This document shows positions 26,205-34,622 of a stretch of DNA of 64,000 bases, piece by piece. Made by a program: the position numbers and the translations under genes. Source of the stretch: Micromonospora sp. WMMD812 (GTDB taxonomy: Bacteria; Actinomycetota; Actinomycetes; Mycobacteriales; Micromonosporaceae); assembly GCF_027497215.1 (NCBI RefSeq), contig NZ_CP114904.1, positions 3,990,001 through 4,054,000 of the forward strand, in the 5' to 3' direction. Under the pieces are notes generated by a model. It ran no database searches. It had not been told where the DNA came from and was given only the letters and a program-made list of their open reading frames with translations. Position 1 is the stretch's first letter, and each line of letters begins with the position of its first letter.

Positions 26205-26230
26205 TTCTGCCGGGTTCTGCTGGCGGCGAA

Positions 26231-26245
26231 TCTGCCGCCGGCAGA
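26231..26245. promoter_or_regulatory. PopR-box-like operator upstream of clpP
   Basis: The sequence TCTGCC-GCC-GGCAGA is a perfect 6-bp dyad with a 3-bp centre. It matches the TCTGCC-N3-GGCAGA element that PopR is reported to bind in Streptomyces upstream of clpP3. A second, imperfect TTCTGCC half-site lies about 20 bp upstream. It is placed about 94 bp before the clpP start. Confidence 0.7.
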
Positions 26246-26338
26246 ATCGCTGGGAGCGTCACCATCGCCGCACGCACGCTGGAAGGACCGGTTCCCGGGC
26301 GGTCCCGCCGCCCGCCGGCGCGGTGGAAGGCGGACGTG

Positions 26339-26941
26339 ATGATCGGGTACGACGGCGTGCGGATGCTGGACGGCGGGCAGCCGTCCTTCGGCGACCAGGT
26401 GTTCGAGCGGCTGCTGAAGGAGCGGATCGTCTTCCTCGGCACCGAGGTGACCGACGCGTCGGCCAACCAGATCTGCGCGCAGATCCTGCTGCTCGCCGCC
26501 GAGGACCCGGACCGGGACATCTACCTCTACATCAACTCACCGGGCGGCTCGGTGAGCGCGGGCATGGCGGTCTACGACACCATGCGGTACGTCCGGAACG
26601 ACGTGGCCACACTGGCGATCGGCTTCGCCGGCTCGATGGGGCAGTTCCTGCTCTGCGCGGGAACGGCCGGCAAGCGGTACGCGCTGCCGCACTCGCGGAT
26701 CATGATGCACCAGCCGTCCGGCGGGTTCGGCGGGACGGTCGCGGACATCACCATCCAGGCCGAGAACATGCTGCGCGTGAAGCGGAGCATGCAGGAACTG
26801 ATCGCCCGGCACAGCGGGCGGACGCTCGAAGAGATCCAGCGGGACTGGGACCGGGACCGCTGGTTCACCGCCGAGGAGGCCCGCGAGTACGGGCTGATCG
26901 ACCAGGTGATCACCGGGGTGGACGAGCTTCCGGCGGGCTGA
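26339..26941 (+). CDS. clpP: ATP-dependent Clp protease proteolytic subunit
   Basis: This is a ClpP serine peptidase of 200 residues. The active-site Ser is in '[19 protein letters not shown]' (quoted as [11 protein letters not shown]), where the usual SMAS is SMGQ. The active-site His is in '[12 protein letters not shown]' and the Asp in the '[18 protein letters not shown]' region. It forms the tetradecameric chamber used with ClpX or ClpC. The SMGQ form and the neighbouring PopR-like gene suggest the ClpP3-type paralogue. No second clpP follows here, unlike the clpP3-clpP4 pair of Streptomyces. GGAAGG lies 8 nt before the ATG; a GTG one codon upstream is also possible. Confidence 0.9.
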   Translation: MIGYDGVRMLDGGQPSFGDQVFERLLKERIVFLGTEVTDASANQICAQILLLAAEDPDRDIYLYINSPGGSVSAGMAVYDTMRYVRNDVATLAIGFAGSMGQFLLCAGTAGKRYALPHSRIMMHQPSGGFGGTVADITIQAENMLRVKRSMQELIARHSGRTLEEIQRDWDRDRWFTAEEAREYGLIDQVITGVDELPAG

Positions 26942-27160
26942 ACACCGGCGGCGGCCGGCGATGGTCCCGCCGGCCGCCGCCGCACCCCGTCGGAGCAGGT
27001 CGACCGAGCACCGACGGGCGGCGGCGGACACGCCCCCTCACTCGCGTCCGACATCTGTCATGGGAATGCCACGGCGTGTCGATACTCGGTAGGCGGAGCC
27101 TATGCGCGTGGGGAATCCCGCGCCCGGGTTCGGGGCGCAGCGTCTTCCCGTCAGTTCTTG

Positions 27161-27520
27161 TCACATCACCCGGGCGTCATAGCGGGCCCGGGCGGCCTCC
27201 ACCTCGGAGAGGTGGGTGGTGGCCCACGACTCGAGACCGGAGACCAGGTCGAGCAGGCTACGGCCCAGATCGGTGAGGGCGTAGTCGACCCGGGGCGGGA
27301 CCGAGGCGTACACCTCGCGGGTGACCAGCCCGTCGCGCTCCAGCCCACGCAACGTCTGGGTGAGCATCTTCTGGCTCACCCCGTCGATGCGCTTGGCCAG
27401 GTCGCCGTAGCGCTTCGTGCCGTCGGCGAGGGTGAGCACCACCAGGACGCTCCACCGGTCGCCGATCCGGTCGAGGACCTGCCGGCTGCCGCACTTGCGG
27501 TCGTACACGTCGGGCTTCAC
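27161..27520 (-). CDS. HxlR-family transcriptional regulator
   Basis: This is a MarR-like winged-helix protein of 119 residues with the HxlR signature 'DRIGDRWSVLVVLTLADGTKRYGDL' (quoted as IGDRWSVLVVLTLADGTKR) and 'GVSQKMLTQTLRGLERDGLV'. The start is a GTG (VKPDVYDRKCGSRQVLD); its N-terminal Cys just before the helix is typical of redox/aldehyde-sensing HxlR proteins. It diverges from an NAD(P)-binding oxidoreductase gene across a perfect 13-bp inverted repeat, so it probably represses both. Confidence 0.88.
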   Translation of the reverse strand: MKPDVYDRKCGSRQVLDRIGDRWSVLVVLTLADGTKRYGDLAKRIDGVSQKMLTQTLRGLERDGLVTREVYASVPPRVDYALTDLGRSLLDLVSGLESWATTHLSEVEAARARYDARVM

Positions 27521-27566
27521 CGGACCACTCTCCCACGGGATGCTTACGCACTTCAAGGTGCCTACT

Positions 27567-27604
27567 CTCCAACGGGAAGTAAGCCAGAACGCTTCCCGTT
27601 GGAG
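27567..27604. promoter_or_regulatory. perfect 13-bp inverted repeat, HxlR operator
   Basis: CTCCAACGGGAAG and CTTCCCGTTGGAG are perfect inverted copies separated by 12 bp. They lie between the divergent HxlR and oxidoreductase genes. The length and symmetry are well beyond chance, and the position overlaps both likely promoters, so this is a convincing operator. Confidence 0.75.
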
Positions 27605-27636
27605 CTGAGGTCCGACCCACTTCCGAGGGAGTTCGC

Positions 27637-28485
27637 ATGTCCATCGTCGTCACCGGCGCCACCGGCCACCTCGGCCGGCTCATCGTGGAATCGCTGCTCA
27701 GCCGGGGCGTACCCGCCGACGGGATCGTGGCGCTCGGCCGGGACACCGGCCGGCTCGCCGACGTCGCCGAGCGCGGGGTGACCGTTCGGCGCGCCGACTA
27801 CGACGACCCCGAGTCGCTGCGCGCCGCCTTCGCCGGCGCCGAGAAGCTGGTGTACGTCTCCGGCGACGAACTCGGCCGCCGGGTCGAGCAGGCCCGCAAC
27901 GTGATCGCCGCCGCCACGGAGGCGGGCGTCGGCCTGATCGCCTACACCAGCATCACCAAGGCGGACACCTCGAGCCTGATCCTCGCGAAAGAGCACTACG
28001 CGATCGAGCAGGAGATCGCCGCCTCCGGGCTGCCGTACGTCCTGCTCCGCAACAGCTGGTACCTCGAGAACTACACCCCGCAGATCCCGACGTACCTGGA
28101 GTACGGGATCGCCGGAGCCGCCGGGGACGGCCGGGTCAGCGCGGCCACCCGCGCCGACTTCGCCGAGGCCGCCGCCGCGGTGGTCACCACCGACGGTCAC
28201 GCCAACCAGACGTACGAGCTGGGCGGCGCGTCGTTCACCCTGACCGAGCTGGCCGAGGAGCTGTCCCGGCAGACCGGCCGTGCGGTGACCTACACCGACC
28301 TCCCGGAGGAGAAGTACGTCGAGGTGCTGGTCGGCGCGGGCGTACCCGCCGACTTCGCCGCCGTCCTCGCCGACGGCGACCGCGGTCTCGCCCTGGGCGA
28401 GCTGGCGGTCGAGGGTGACGACCTGGCCCGGCTGATCGGCCGCGCCCCGGTCACCCTGGCCGAGGCTCTCCGCGCGGCGCTCTGA
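27637..28485 (+). CDS. NmrA-like NAD(P)-binding oxidoreductase (QorB-type)
   Basis: This is an atypical short-chain dehydrogenase of 282 residues. The N-terminal Rossmann motif is 'VVTGATGHLGRLIVESLL'. 'AGAEKLVYVSGDELGRR' and 'YTSITKADTSSLILAKEHYAIEQ' follow, the pattern of NAD(P)H:quinone reductase 2/QorB. In that branch the HxlR/YtfH regulator and the reductase are often divergent neighbours, as here. It probably reduces a quinone or other electrophile. Confidence 0.86.
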   Translation: MSIVVTGATGHLGRLIVESLLSRGVPADGIVALGRDTGRLADVAERGVTVRRADYDDPESLRAAFAGAEKLVYVSGDELGRRVEQARNVIAAATEAGVGLIAYTSITKADTSSLILAKEHYAIEQEIAASGLPYVLLRNSWYLENYTPQIPTYLEYGIAGAAGDGRVSAATRADFAEAAAAVVTTDGHANQTYELGGASFTLTELAEELSRQTGRAVTYTDLPEEKYVEVLVGAGVPADFAAVLADGDRGLALGELAVEGDDLARLIGRAPVTLAEALRAAL

Positions 28486-28544
28486 CGGCCCGCGCCGCCC
28501 GCGCCGGTCCCCCGGCCCGGGCGGCGCGGCGTAGCGTGCCCGGG

Positions 28545-29207
28545 GTGATCGAACCGGACTTCCTGCGCGAGACCCGGGCGTCCTACGACGCCGTGGCCAC
28601 GTCGTACGACCGACAGTTCCGCGACGAGCTGGCCAGCAAGCCCTACGACCGGGCCATCCTCACCACCTTCGCCGAGCTGGTGCGACGCGACGGGAACGGG
28701 CCGGTCGCCGACGTCGGCTGCGGCATGGGCAAGGTCACCGGTTACCTCGCCGGCCTCGGCCTGGACGTCTTCGGCATCGACCTCTCGCCGGAGATGGTGG
28801 CGCTCGCCCGGCGTAACCATCCCGAGCTGCGGTTCGAGGAGGGCTCGATGACCGCGCTGGACCTGCCCGAGGGTGGCCTCGCCGGGATCGCGGCCTGGTA
28901 CTCGATCATCCATGTGCCCGACGACCTGCTGGCCACGACGTTCGCCGGGTTCCACCGGGCCCTCGCACCGGGCGGCCACCTCGCCGTGGCCTTCCAGGTG
29001 GGCGACGAGGAACTGGTACGCACCGAGGCGTTCGGCCAGCCGATCTCGCTCACACTCCGCCGGCGCCGGCCGGAGCAGGTCGCGGCACTGCTGACCGAGG
29101 TCGGGTTCCAGCTGCGCGCCCGCCTCGTACGCGAGCCCGAGCCCTACGCGGGCGGAACGGAGTCCACGCCGCAGGCGTACCTGGTGGCCCGCAGGCCTGG
29201 CCGATGA
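28545..29207 (+). CDS. class I SAM-dependent methyltransferase
   Basis: This 220-residue methyltransferase has motif I 'PVADVGCGMGKVTGYLAGLG', 'VFGIDLSPEMVALARRNHPE' (motif II) and 'GIAAWYSIIHVPDDLL' (motif IV region). It belongs to the large UbiE/Methyltransf_25 group; the substrate cannot be told. GTG start giving VIEPDFLRETRASYDAVA. It may be cotranscribed with the preceding oxidoreductase, about 60 bp away. Confidence 0.82.
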   Translation: MIEPDFLRETRASYDAVATSYDRQFRDELASKPYDRAILTTFAELVRRDGNGPVADVGCGMGKVTGYLAGLGLDVFGIDLSPEMVALARRNHPELRFEEGSMTALDLPEGGLAGIAAWYSIIHVPDDLLATTFAGFHRALAPGGHLAVAFQVGDEELVRTEAFGQPISLTLRRRRPEQVAALLTEVGFQLRARLVREPEPYAGGTESTPQAYLVARRPGR

Positions 29208-29279
29208 GGTTTCCCCGATAGCCGCTGGACCGCGAGCCGGCGGATGACGGCGCCGTTCCCGCTGCCCCGTGCCCGCGCG

Positions 29280-29777
29280 TCAGTGGACCACCGGGCTGCG
29301 GCGTTCCAGCAGAACGACGTCCCGCCAGCGACCGTGGTGCCGGCCCACCCGCTCGCGGGTGCCGATCACCCGGAAGCCGGCCCGCGCGTGCAGGGCGAGA
29401 CTCGCCCGGTTCTCCGGGAACACCCCGGACTGGATGGTCCAGACGCCGGCCGCCTCGGTCGAGGCGACGAGGGTGTCGAGCAGCCGCCGGGCGATCCCGC
29501 GCCCCTGCGCGGCCGGGTCGACGTAGATCGAGTGCTCGACCACCCCGGCGTAGACCGCCCGGGTCGACGTCGGGGAGACGGCCACCCACCCCACCACGAG
29601 CCCGTCGCCGTCCACGGCCACGAACCGGTGGTCGGCCAGCCGTCCCGCGTCGAACGCGGCCCAGGTCGGGGCCACGATCTCGAAGCTGGCGTCCCCGCCG
29701 TCGAGCCCGGCCTGGTAGATCGCCAACACCCGGTCCGCGTCCTCCGGGATCATGGGTCGGACGAGGATGTCGACCAT
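29280..29777 (-). CDS. GNAT N-acetyltransferase, phosphinothricin/MddA type
   Basis: This GNAT protein of 165 residues resembles the phosphinothricin acetyltransferase (Pat)/methionine sulfoximine acetyltransferase group. It starts 'ILVRPMIPEDADRVLAIYQ', has 'VEHSIYVDPAAQGRGIARRLL' (acetyl-CoA pyrophosphate loop AQGRGIA) and the C-terminal 'LHARAGFRVIGTRERVGRHH'. It would acetylate an amino-acid-like substrate. Its ATG shares one base with the stop of the TetR gene (TGATG), so the two are coupled. Confidence 0.87.
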   Translation of the reverse strand: MVDILVRPMIPEDADRVLAIYQAGLDGGDASFEIVAPTWAAFDAGRLADHRFVAVDGDGLVVGWVAVSPTSTRAVYAGVVEHSIYVDPAAQGRGIARRLLDTLVASTEAAGVWTIQSGVFPENRASLALHARAGFRVIGTRERVGRHHGRWRDVVLLERRSPVVH

Positions 29778-30412
29778 CAGGACCGGCCTGCCCCGGGGCC
29801 CGCCCGACGCGGGTCGGCGATGGCGCGGACCGCGTCGACCAGCGCCGCGCGGTGCTCCCGTAGACGGTCGGGCGAGTCCGGCTCGTCGTCGGCCAGCGCC
29901 CTGAGGGCCTGCGGCGCGTTGAGCCAGCTCTCGGTGATCCGGAGCACCATGGCGAAGAGGTCCACCGCGGGAACCGCGGCGTAGACCTCGCCGTCACGCT
30001 GCGCCCCGGCGATCGCTTCGAGCTTCGCCTGGTAGCTGCGGAGTTCGATCTCGATGGGCTCGGTCCGCTCGACGGTGCGCCAGGCGACGAGTCGTGCCAC
30101 CTGCCGGTTGGCGAGCATGTAGTCGAAGCGGGCGGCCGCGAACCCGGCGAGATCGCGCGGGTCGAGGGGCATCGCCTCGACGAGCGCGCCGATCTGGCGC
30201 TGCAGGACCGCGTCGAAGACCTGGTCCTTGTCGCCGAAATAGACGTAGAGGAGCCGCTTGTTCGCCCCGGCGCGCTCGGCGATCCGGTCGATCCGGGCAC
30301 CGGCGAAGCCGTACTCGGCGAACTCCTCGGTCGCGGCCGCGAGCAGGAGCTCCTTGGTGGCGTGCGAGTCCCGGGGACGGCCCTCGCGGCGGACGTTCGC
30401 TGGTCGGGACAT
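29777..30412 (-). CDS. TetR-family transcriptional regulator
   Basis: This 211-residue repressor has a DNA-binding domain at residues 10-60 ('TKELLLAAATEEFAEYGFAG', 'ARIDRIAERAGANKRLLYVYF'). The C-terminal ligand domain is TetR_C-like ('AVPAVDLFAMVLRITESWL'). It diverges from an aldo/keto reductase gene; the gap contains a dyad (listed) that is the likely operator. It is coupled to the downstream acetyltransferase gene. Confidence 0.88.
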   Translation of the reverse strand: MSRPANVRREGRPRDSHATKELLLAAATEEFAEYGFAGARIDRIAERAGANKRLLYVYFGDKDQVFDAVLQRQIGALVEAMPLDPRDLAGFAAARFDYMLANRQVARLVAWRTVERTEPIEIELRSYQAKLEAIAGAQRDGEVYAAVPAVDLFAMVLRITESWLNAPQALRALADDEPDSPDRLREHRAALVDAVRAIADPRRAGPGAGRS

Positions 30413-30441
30413 GGGCGGACCCTAGCAGAAGTAACCAGACG

Positions 30442-30471
30442 TTGACATCCGCCGCCGGAGGGCCGTACCAT
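30442..30471 (+). promoter_or_regulatory. sigma-70-like promoter of the aldo/keto reductase gene
   Basis: TTGACA and TACCAT are separated by 18 bp, a good match to the actinobacterial housekeeping consensus. The predicted start of transcription falls inside the dyad that follows. Confidence 0.6.
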
Positions 30472-30472
30472 G

Positions 30473-30490
30473 TATCTAACGAGTTAGGTA
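30473..30490. promoter_or_regulatory. TetR-type operator
   Basis: TATCTAAC-GA-GTTAGGTA is a dyad with seven of eight bases matched per arm. It sits just after the -10 box of the aldo/keto reductase promoter, where a bound TetR protein would block transcription. Confidence 0.6.
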
Positions 30491-30521
30491 AAAGTTCGTC
30501 TCCCCAGAAAGGCCATGCCCG

Positions 30522-31373
30522 ATGACCACCTCAATCGAGACCCTCAAGCTCGCGGACGACCTGGTCGTCAGCCGCATGGGCTACGGCGCCATGCAGCTCG
30601 CCGGCCCCCGCGCCATGGGCGAGCCCAAGGACCGGCCGGAGGCTCTCGCGGTCGTCAAGGAGGCGGTGGAGTCGGGCGTCACCTACATCGACACCGCCGC
30701 CGGCTACGGCCCGGTCGTGACGAACCGGATCATCAGGGAGGCCGCGCACCCCTACCCCGAGACGCTGCACATCTCCACCAAGGTCGGCATCCGCCGGGCC
30801 GACGACGGCTCGTGGTTCCCGTCGCTGGAGCCGAAGGACCTCCGGGCGCAGGTGTACGAGAACCTCGACCACCTCGGCCTGGACGTCCTCGACGTCGTCT
30901 ACCTGCGGGTGGGCGCCTCGGACGCGTCGGTGGCGGCGCCCTTCAGCGCCCTGGCCGAGCTGCAGCAGGACGGCTTCGTCCGGCACCTCGGGCTGAGCGG
31001 TGTGTCGTCGGCCCAGCTCACCGAGGCGCAGGCCATCGCCCCGGTGGTCGCGATCCAGAACCTCTACAACCTCGTGAACCGGCAGGACGACGCCCTCGTC
31101 GACCGGGCCGCCGCCGAGGGGATTGCCTACGTCTCGTTCTTCCCGCTCGGTGGCTTCAACCCGTTCCAGTCCGATGTGCTGGACACCGTGGCGGCGCAGG
31201 TCGGCGCCACCCGGCAGCAGGTCGCGCTGGCGTGGCTGCTGCAGCGCTCGCCGACGATGGTCGTCATCCCCGGCACGTCCCGGCGGGCACACCTGCGCGA
31301 GAACATCGCCGCCGCCGGCCTGAAGCTGCCCGCGGAGGCCGTCGCGCAGCTCGACGCCATCGCCGCGCAGTAG
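30522..31373 (+). CDS. aldo/keto reductase
   Basis: This is a TIM-barrel NADPH-dependent oxidoreductase of 283 residues. The catalytic residues sit in 'YIDTAAGYGPVVTNRII' (Asp, Tyr), 'LHISTKVGIRR' (Lys) and the region 'LDVLDVVYLRVG', where the usual His of 'YQIH' is replaced; this is seen in some oxidoreductases of the AKR15-like group. 'FFPLGGFNPF' and 'MVVIPGTSRRAHLRENI' form the cofactor site. It is probably controlled by the divergent TetR protein. AAAGG precedes the ATG by 9 nt. Confidence 0.87.
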   Translation: MTTSIETLKLADDLVVSRMGYGAMQLAGPRAMGEPKDRPEALAVVKEAVESGVTYIDTAAGYGPVVTNRIIREAAHPYPETLHISTKVGIRRADDGSWFPSLEPKDLRAQVYENLDHLGLDVLDVVYLRVGASDASVAAPFSALAELQQDGFVRHLGLSGVSSAQLTEAQAIAPVVAIQNLYNLVNRQDDALVDRAAAEGIAYVSFFPLGGFNPFQSDVLDTVAAQVGATRQQVALAWLLQRSPTMVVIPGTSRRAHLRENIAAAGLKLPAEAVAQLDAIAAQ

Positions 31374-31416
31374 CCGGCACGCGCTCGCGCGCTACGGTTC
31401 CGCAAGGCCGTGACGC

Positions 31417-31632
31417 TCAGCGGGGCAGCTCGCGCCAGGCCGGGTTGCCCCCGCGCCAGGCCCCCGCGAGGATGCTCGCCGAGCTGCGGCTGGCGCACTC
31501 CAGCACCTCTGAACGGCCGTGCGCGCCGCCGATCTGCGCCTGCACTTCCCAGCGCACACCGTCGGTACGGATGTAGATGTCGCGACGTCCTCGCGGCGTC
31601 GCGTCCCCGTTCCACCAGTGCTCCTCGACCAT
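31417..31632 (-). CDS. small conserved hypothetical protein (71 aa)
   Basis: The protein starts MVEEHWWNGDATPRGRRDIY and continues 'DGVRWEVQAQIGGAHGR' and 'SILAGAWRGGNPAWRELPR'. Trp and Arg are abundant, it is soluble, and it has no motif I can name. The composition and codon use look coding, and similar short proteins occur in Micromonosporaceae as far as I recall. Function unknown. Confidence 0.6.
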   Translation of the reverse strand: MVEEHWWNGDATPRGRRDIYIRTDGVRWEVQAQIGGAHGRSEVLECASRSSASILAGAWRGGNPAWRELPR

Positions 31633-31811
31633 CACGTGCCGACCGTAGCAGCAGGCAGGCGTACGGCCGAGAGCGTTGCCACCTCCCCGTCCGGACCTGA
31701 CGTTCCGGTACTGACCGGTGGCACAGCGTGGCACACGAACGCCCTTCGGTCGTGGTCGCTGCCGCGGGGTGGACGTCAGAATCGGAGGCTTGTTCGTGCG
31801 AGGCTTCGGCG

Positions 31812-32306
31812 GTGACCGACTTCAGCATCCGGACCGCCACGTCGGCCGACGCCGGGTTCCTGGGTGACATGCTCATAGAGGCCATGAACTGGCTGCCTGA
31901 GCGCACCTGGTCCCGCGAGGAGATCATGGCAAAGCCCGAGCTGGCCCACTATGTCACCGGATGGAGGCAGCCCGGCGATTTCGGCTCCATCGCGGTGAAC
32001 GCGGCCGATCGACCGGTCGGCGCGGCCTGGTGCCGATACCTGACCGCCGCCGACCCCGGCTACGGGTACGTGAGTGACGACGTGCCGGAGTTGACGATCG
32101 GCGTGGCGGAATCCTGGCGCAACCGCGGCGTGGGCCGGGCCGCTCCTGCGCGCTGTCCTGCTCGCGGCAGGCGAACGTGGTCTGCGGGCGGTGTCGTTGA
32201 GCGTGGAGCGTTGAACTTCGCCGCGCGCCTGTACGCCAGCGAGGGCTTTCGCACGGTCGAGTCGTTCGAGAACGCGGACACGATGGTCGCTCAGTTGAGG
32301 ACGTGA
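31812..32306 (+). pseudogene. GNAT acetyltransferase with two compensating frameshifts
   Basis: The N-terminal part ('FSIRTATSADAGFLGDMLIEA') and C-terminal part ('LNFAARLYASEGFRTVESF') are clearly GNAT and lie in one frame, open from the GTG start to the stop. Between about 32141 and 32211 the frame encodes an unrelated Arg/Gly-rich stretch. The neighbouring frame there gives the expected LLRAVLLAAGERGLRAVSLS, the helix after the acetyl-CoA loop 'NRGVGRA'. One extra base followed by one missing base explains this. Either the gene is damaged in its cofactor site or the assembly has two errors. Confidence 0.7.
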
Positions 32307-32334
32307 CGGCATCGTGGGCCCGTAGCCTCGATGG

Positions 32335-32694
32335 GTGCGCGAAGCCGGAACGCGGAAGCGGAACCAACCAGCGCCCCCTCATGTCGTCTTCGCGGCGCTG
32401 ACCGAACCGGACGGCGACCCGGCCCGGCCGTGGCTGCTGCTCCTCGACGACGAGCAGCCCCCGCGCACACTGCGGGCTCAGGAGCCACACCTCGTCGTGT
32501 GGTCCTCCATCTGGCCCAAGCGACCAGACGCGGAGGTGCGCTTCGACCTGCCGTCGGACGGCGCGACGGGAACCGACCTGCGATGGACTCTCTTCCTCGA
32601 GGAGCCCCTGCCGGAACCATCGCTGCTCGGGCACCTGCGCAAGCGGATCAACCAGCTGATCAACGCGAACCTGCGGTACACGTTCGGCCAGTAG
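32335..32694 (+). CDS. SRPBCC-like small protein (119 aa)
   Basis: The protein contains 'PPHVVFAALTEPDGDPARPW' and 'HLVVWSSIWPKRPDAEVRFD' and ends 'LRKRINQLINANLRYTFGQ'. The pattern of short strands followed by a long C-terminal helix suggests a START/SRPBCC-like fold. Ligand unknown. The GTG start follows a TAGCCT box by 7 bp, so the transcript is probably leaderless. Confidence 0.65.
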   Translation: MREAGTRKRNQPAPPHVVFAALTEPDGDPARPWLLLLDDEQPPRTLRAQEPHLVVWSSIWPKRPDAEVRFDLPSDGATGTDLRWTLFLEEPLPEPSLLGHLRKRINQLINANLRYTFGQ

Positions 32695-32753
32695 GGACGG
32701 GCGGACGACGGCCGGCGGCGGTGTCGTGCCGCCGCCGGCCGGGTGTCCAGAGG

Positions 32754-33917
32754 TCAGTTCTCGACGTCCGCCGTCGGCGGGTCGTCGTTGGTGTTCTTCG
32801 ATACCAGCACCAGGTCATACGTGTACAGCGCGCCCGGCGCCAGCCACGACCACGAGTCACGCGGCTCCACCACGCGCATCTCCTTGGCCAGCGCCTGCCC
32901 GGTGTCGGGGTCGATGATCAGACGCACCTCGAGGCCGGTCCCGTGGCTGGCCGGCGCGAACGCGATCGCCTGCCCGCGTCGGCCCCGCATGTCGTGAACA
33001 GCTCCCAGCCCACGCACCCCGGGCAACGTGGCGAGCAGGCGGTATGCGGCGGCGCGGACCTCGTTGCTGACCGGCAGGTCGATCACCACACTGGCGGCGA
33101 CCGTGAACAGCCACTGGTCGCGGTCGGTGGGCATGTCGCTACCTCCGCCGTCAAAGCGGCTGAGTAGCGCGCTGCGGAGAGCCGCGGGGTCGCTCGGCAG
33201 CGCATCGAGCTGTGCCTGCGACACGTTTCGGTCGCCAAGGGCGAAGAGGTGCGCCGGGTCGACGGTATTGCCGTGGATCTTGCCCGGGGCGATCTGCAGG
33301 TCGTACGGCTTCGGCTTGCTGACCTTGATGACGGCCGGGGATCCGTTGCGGCGCCAGGCGGCCTCGTCGCTGGGCGCGGCCGGCACAGCGCCGAGCAACT
33401 GCACGAACACCCAGCTGCTGTCGGCGCTGGACCGGGCCAGCCAGTACTGGCCACCGCTCCTGTTGAACATGGTGTACGTACCGTCAGCGGTCTTGACCGG
33501 CACCGCGAAGCCGCTCTCCGTCTGGATCGTCTGATAGCGCCGGCCGGCTTGCGGGGCGTTGTCGCTGCGATCGGCCGCGACGAGCAGCAACCGGCTGGAG
33601 TCCATCGGCGCCTGTGTGGCGGGCGATGCGGCGTCGGGTACGGCGCCGGGCGCATCGCGCGGAGCGGCGCCTGGACCGGCCACCGCCACGACGACGGCGG
33701 TGACGGCCGTCGCGGCCGCCCCCACCGTCCCGAGGAAGGCCATCCGTAGGCGCTTGGGCCTGCGCTGGTCGCGCGTGGTACGCCCGTCGAGGGCTGACGC
33801 GTTCGCCACGAGGCCGACGACGGCCGGCGCGGTGTGCTCGACCCGGTTCGGCGGGGGGTCCAGTCGTGCCGGCCGGGCCTCGGCAAGCAGGTCAAGAACA
33901 TCTCGTGTACGGCTCAT
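32754..33917 (-). CDS. CU044_5270-family membrane protein, partner of the sigma factor
   Basis: This 387-residue protein has a cytoplasmic N-terminus of about 60 residues ('TRDVLDLLAEARPARLDPPP'), one transmembrane helix ('GTVGAAATAVTAVVVAVAG') and a large extracytoplasmic domain ('TYTMFNRSGGQYWLARSSADS', quoted in part). This layout matches the CU044_5270 family, which usually follows an ECF sigma gene and is thought to act like an anti-sigma or sensor. Its start overlaps the sigma stop by 4 bp (ATGA). Confidence 0.83.
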   Translation of the reverse strand: MSRTRDVLDLLAEARPARLDPPPNRVEHTAPAVVGLVANASALDGRTTRDQRRPKRLRMAFLGTVGAAATAVTAVVVAVAGPGAAPRDAPGAVPDAASPATQAPMDSSRLLLVAADRSDNAPQAGRRYQTIQTESGFAVPVKTADGTYTMFNRSGGQYWLARSSADSSWVFVQLLGAVPAAPSDEAAWRRNGSPAVIKVSKPKPYDLQIAPGKIHGNTVDPAHLFALGDRNVSQAQLDALPSDPAALRSALLSRFDGGGSDMPTDRDQWLFTVAASVVIDLPVSNEVRAAAYRLLATLPGVRGLGAVHDMRGRRGQAIAFAPASHGTGLEVRLIIDPDTGQALAKEMRVVEPRDSWSWLAPGALYTYDLVLVSKNTNDDPPTADVEN

Positions 33918-34477
33918 CGGATCGACTCCTTCGGGGCGAGCGGGGCGATGGTGCGCACGGGCCTGCTCGGTTCGGTGGCGGCGGCCATGGCGTCCTTCAG
34001 GTGACGTCGGGCGCGATGCAGGCGCACGTAGTACGTCGCTGTGGAGCAGCCGAGGACCCGAGCTGCCTGACCTGGCGCCAGCCCGTGCCAGGCGACCAGC
34101 GTCAACAATTCGCGGTCGTCGTCGGACAGTCTGGCCAGCGCCGTGAGCACCGCGGCCCGCTCGGCGACGCCGTCCGCCACGTCGCCGACGGACAGCTCCT
34201 CGTCGATGATCCACGCGCGCATCTCGGCGGCGACGGCCTGCTGCCGCTCCTCCGCGCGGTATCGCTCGCCCACCACATTGCGAGCGACCGCGAGCAGCCA
34301 TGGCAGCGGCGTTGCCCTCGGCAGGTCAGGCAACCGCCGCCACGCCACCAGGAACGTCTCGGCGACCACCTCGTCGGCCAGCTGGCGTCCGGCGCGCGTG
34401 ACGGCGTACGCGTACACCTGTCGGTGGTGCGCCCGATACAGAGCGGTGAAATGATCGTCCGGTTGGGGCTCTGGCAC
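33914..34477 (-). CDS. ECF sigma factor (sigma-70 family)
   Basis: This 187-residue sigma factor has region 2 'FTALYRAHHRQVYAYAVTRAG' with 'VVAETFLVAWRRLPDLP', and region 4 'LLTLVAWHGLAPGQAARVLG' with 'STATYYVRLHRARRHLKDAM'. It directs RNA polymerase to stress- or envelope-related promoters. It is coupled to the CU044_5270-type gene that probably controls it. Target genes cannot be identified from the window. Confidence 0.9.
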   Translation of the reverse strand: MPEPQPDDHFTALYRAHHRQVYAYAVTRAGRQLADEVVAETFLVAWRRLPDLPRATPLPWLLAVARNVVGERYRAEERQQAVAAEMRAWIIDEELSVGDVADGVAERAAVLTALARLSDDDRELLTLVAWHGLAPGQAARVLGCSTATYYVRLHRARRHLKDAMAAATEPSRPVRTIAPLAPKESIR

Positions 34478-34622
34478 TGGCTTCGGCCCTTCCTGTCAGG
34501 GTTCTCCGTCACCAGGAAATGTCTCGGGCACGCCCTTTCTTACATGTGCACCAAATTTCGACCCGGTGATCCTCCGGGAGAGGTTCGAGCCAGGCATGCC
34601 GGTGAGCCTGAACAATGTGGTC

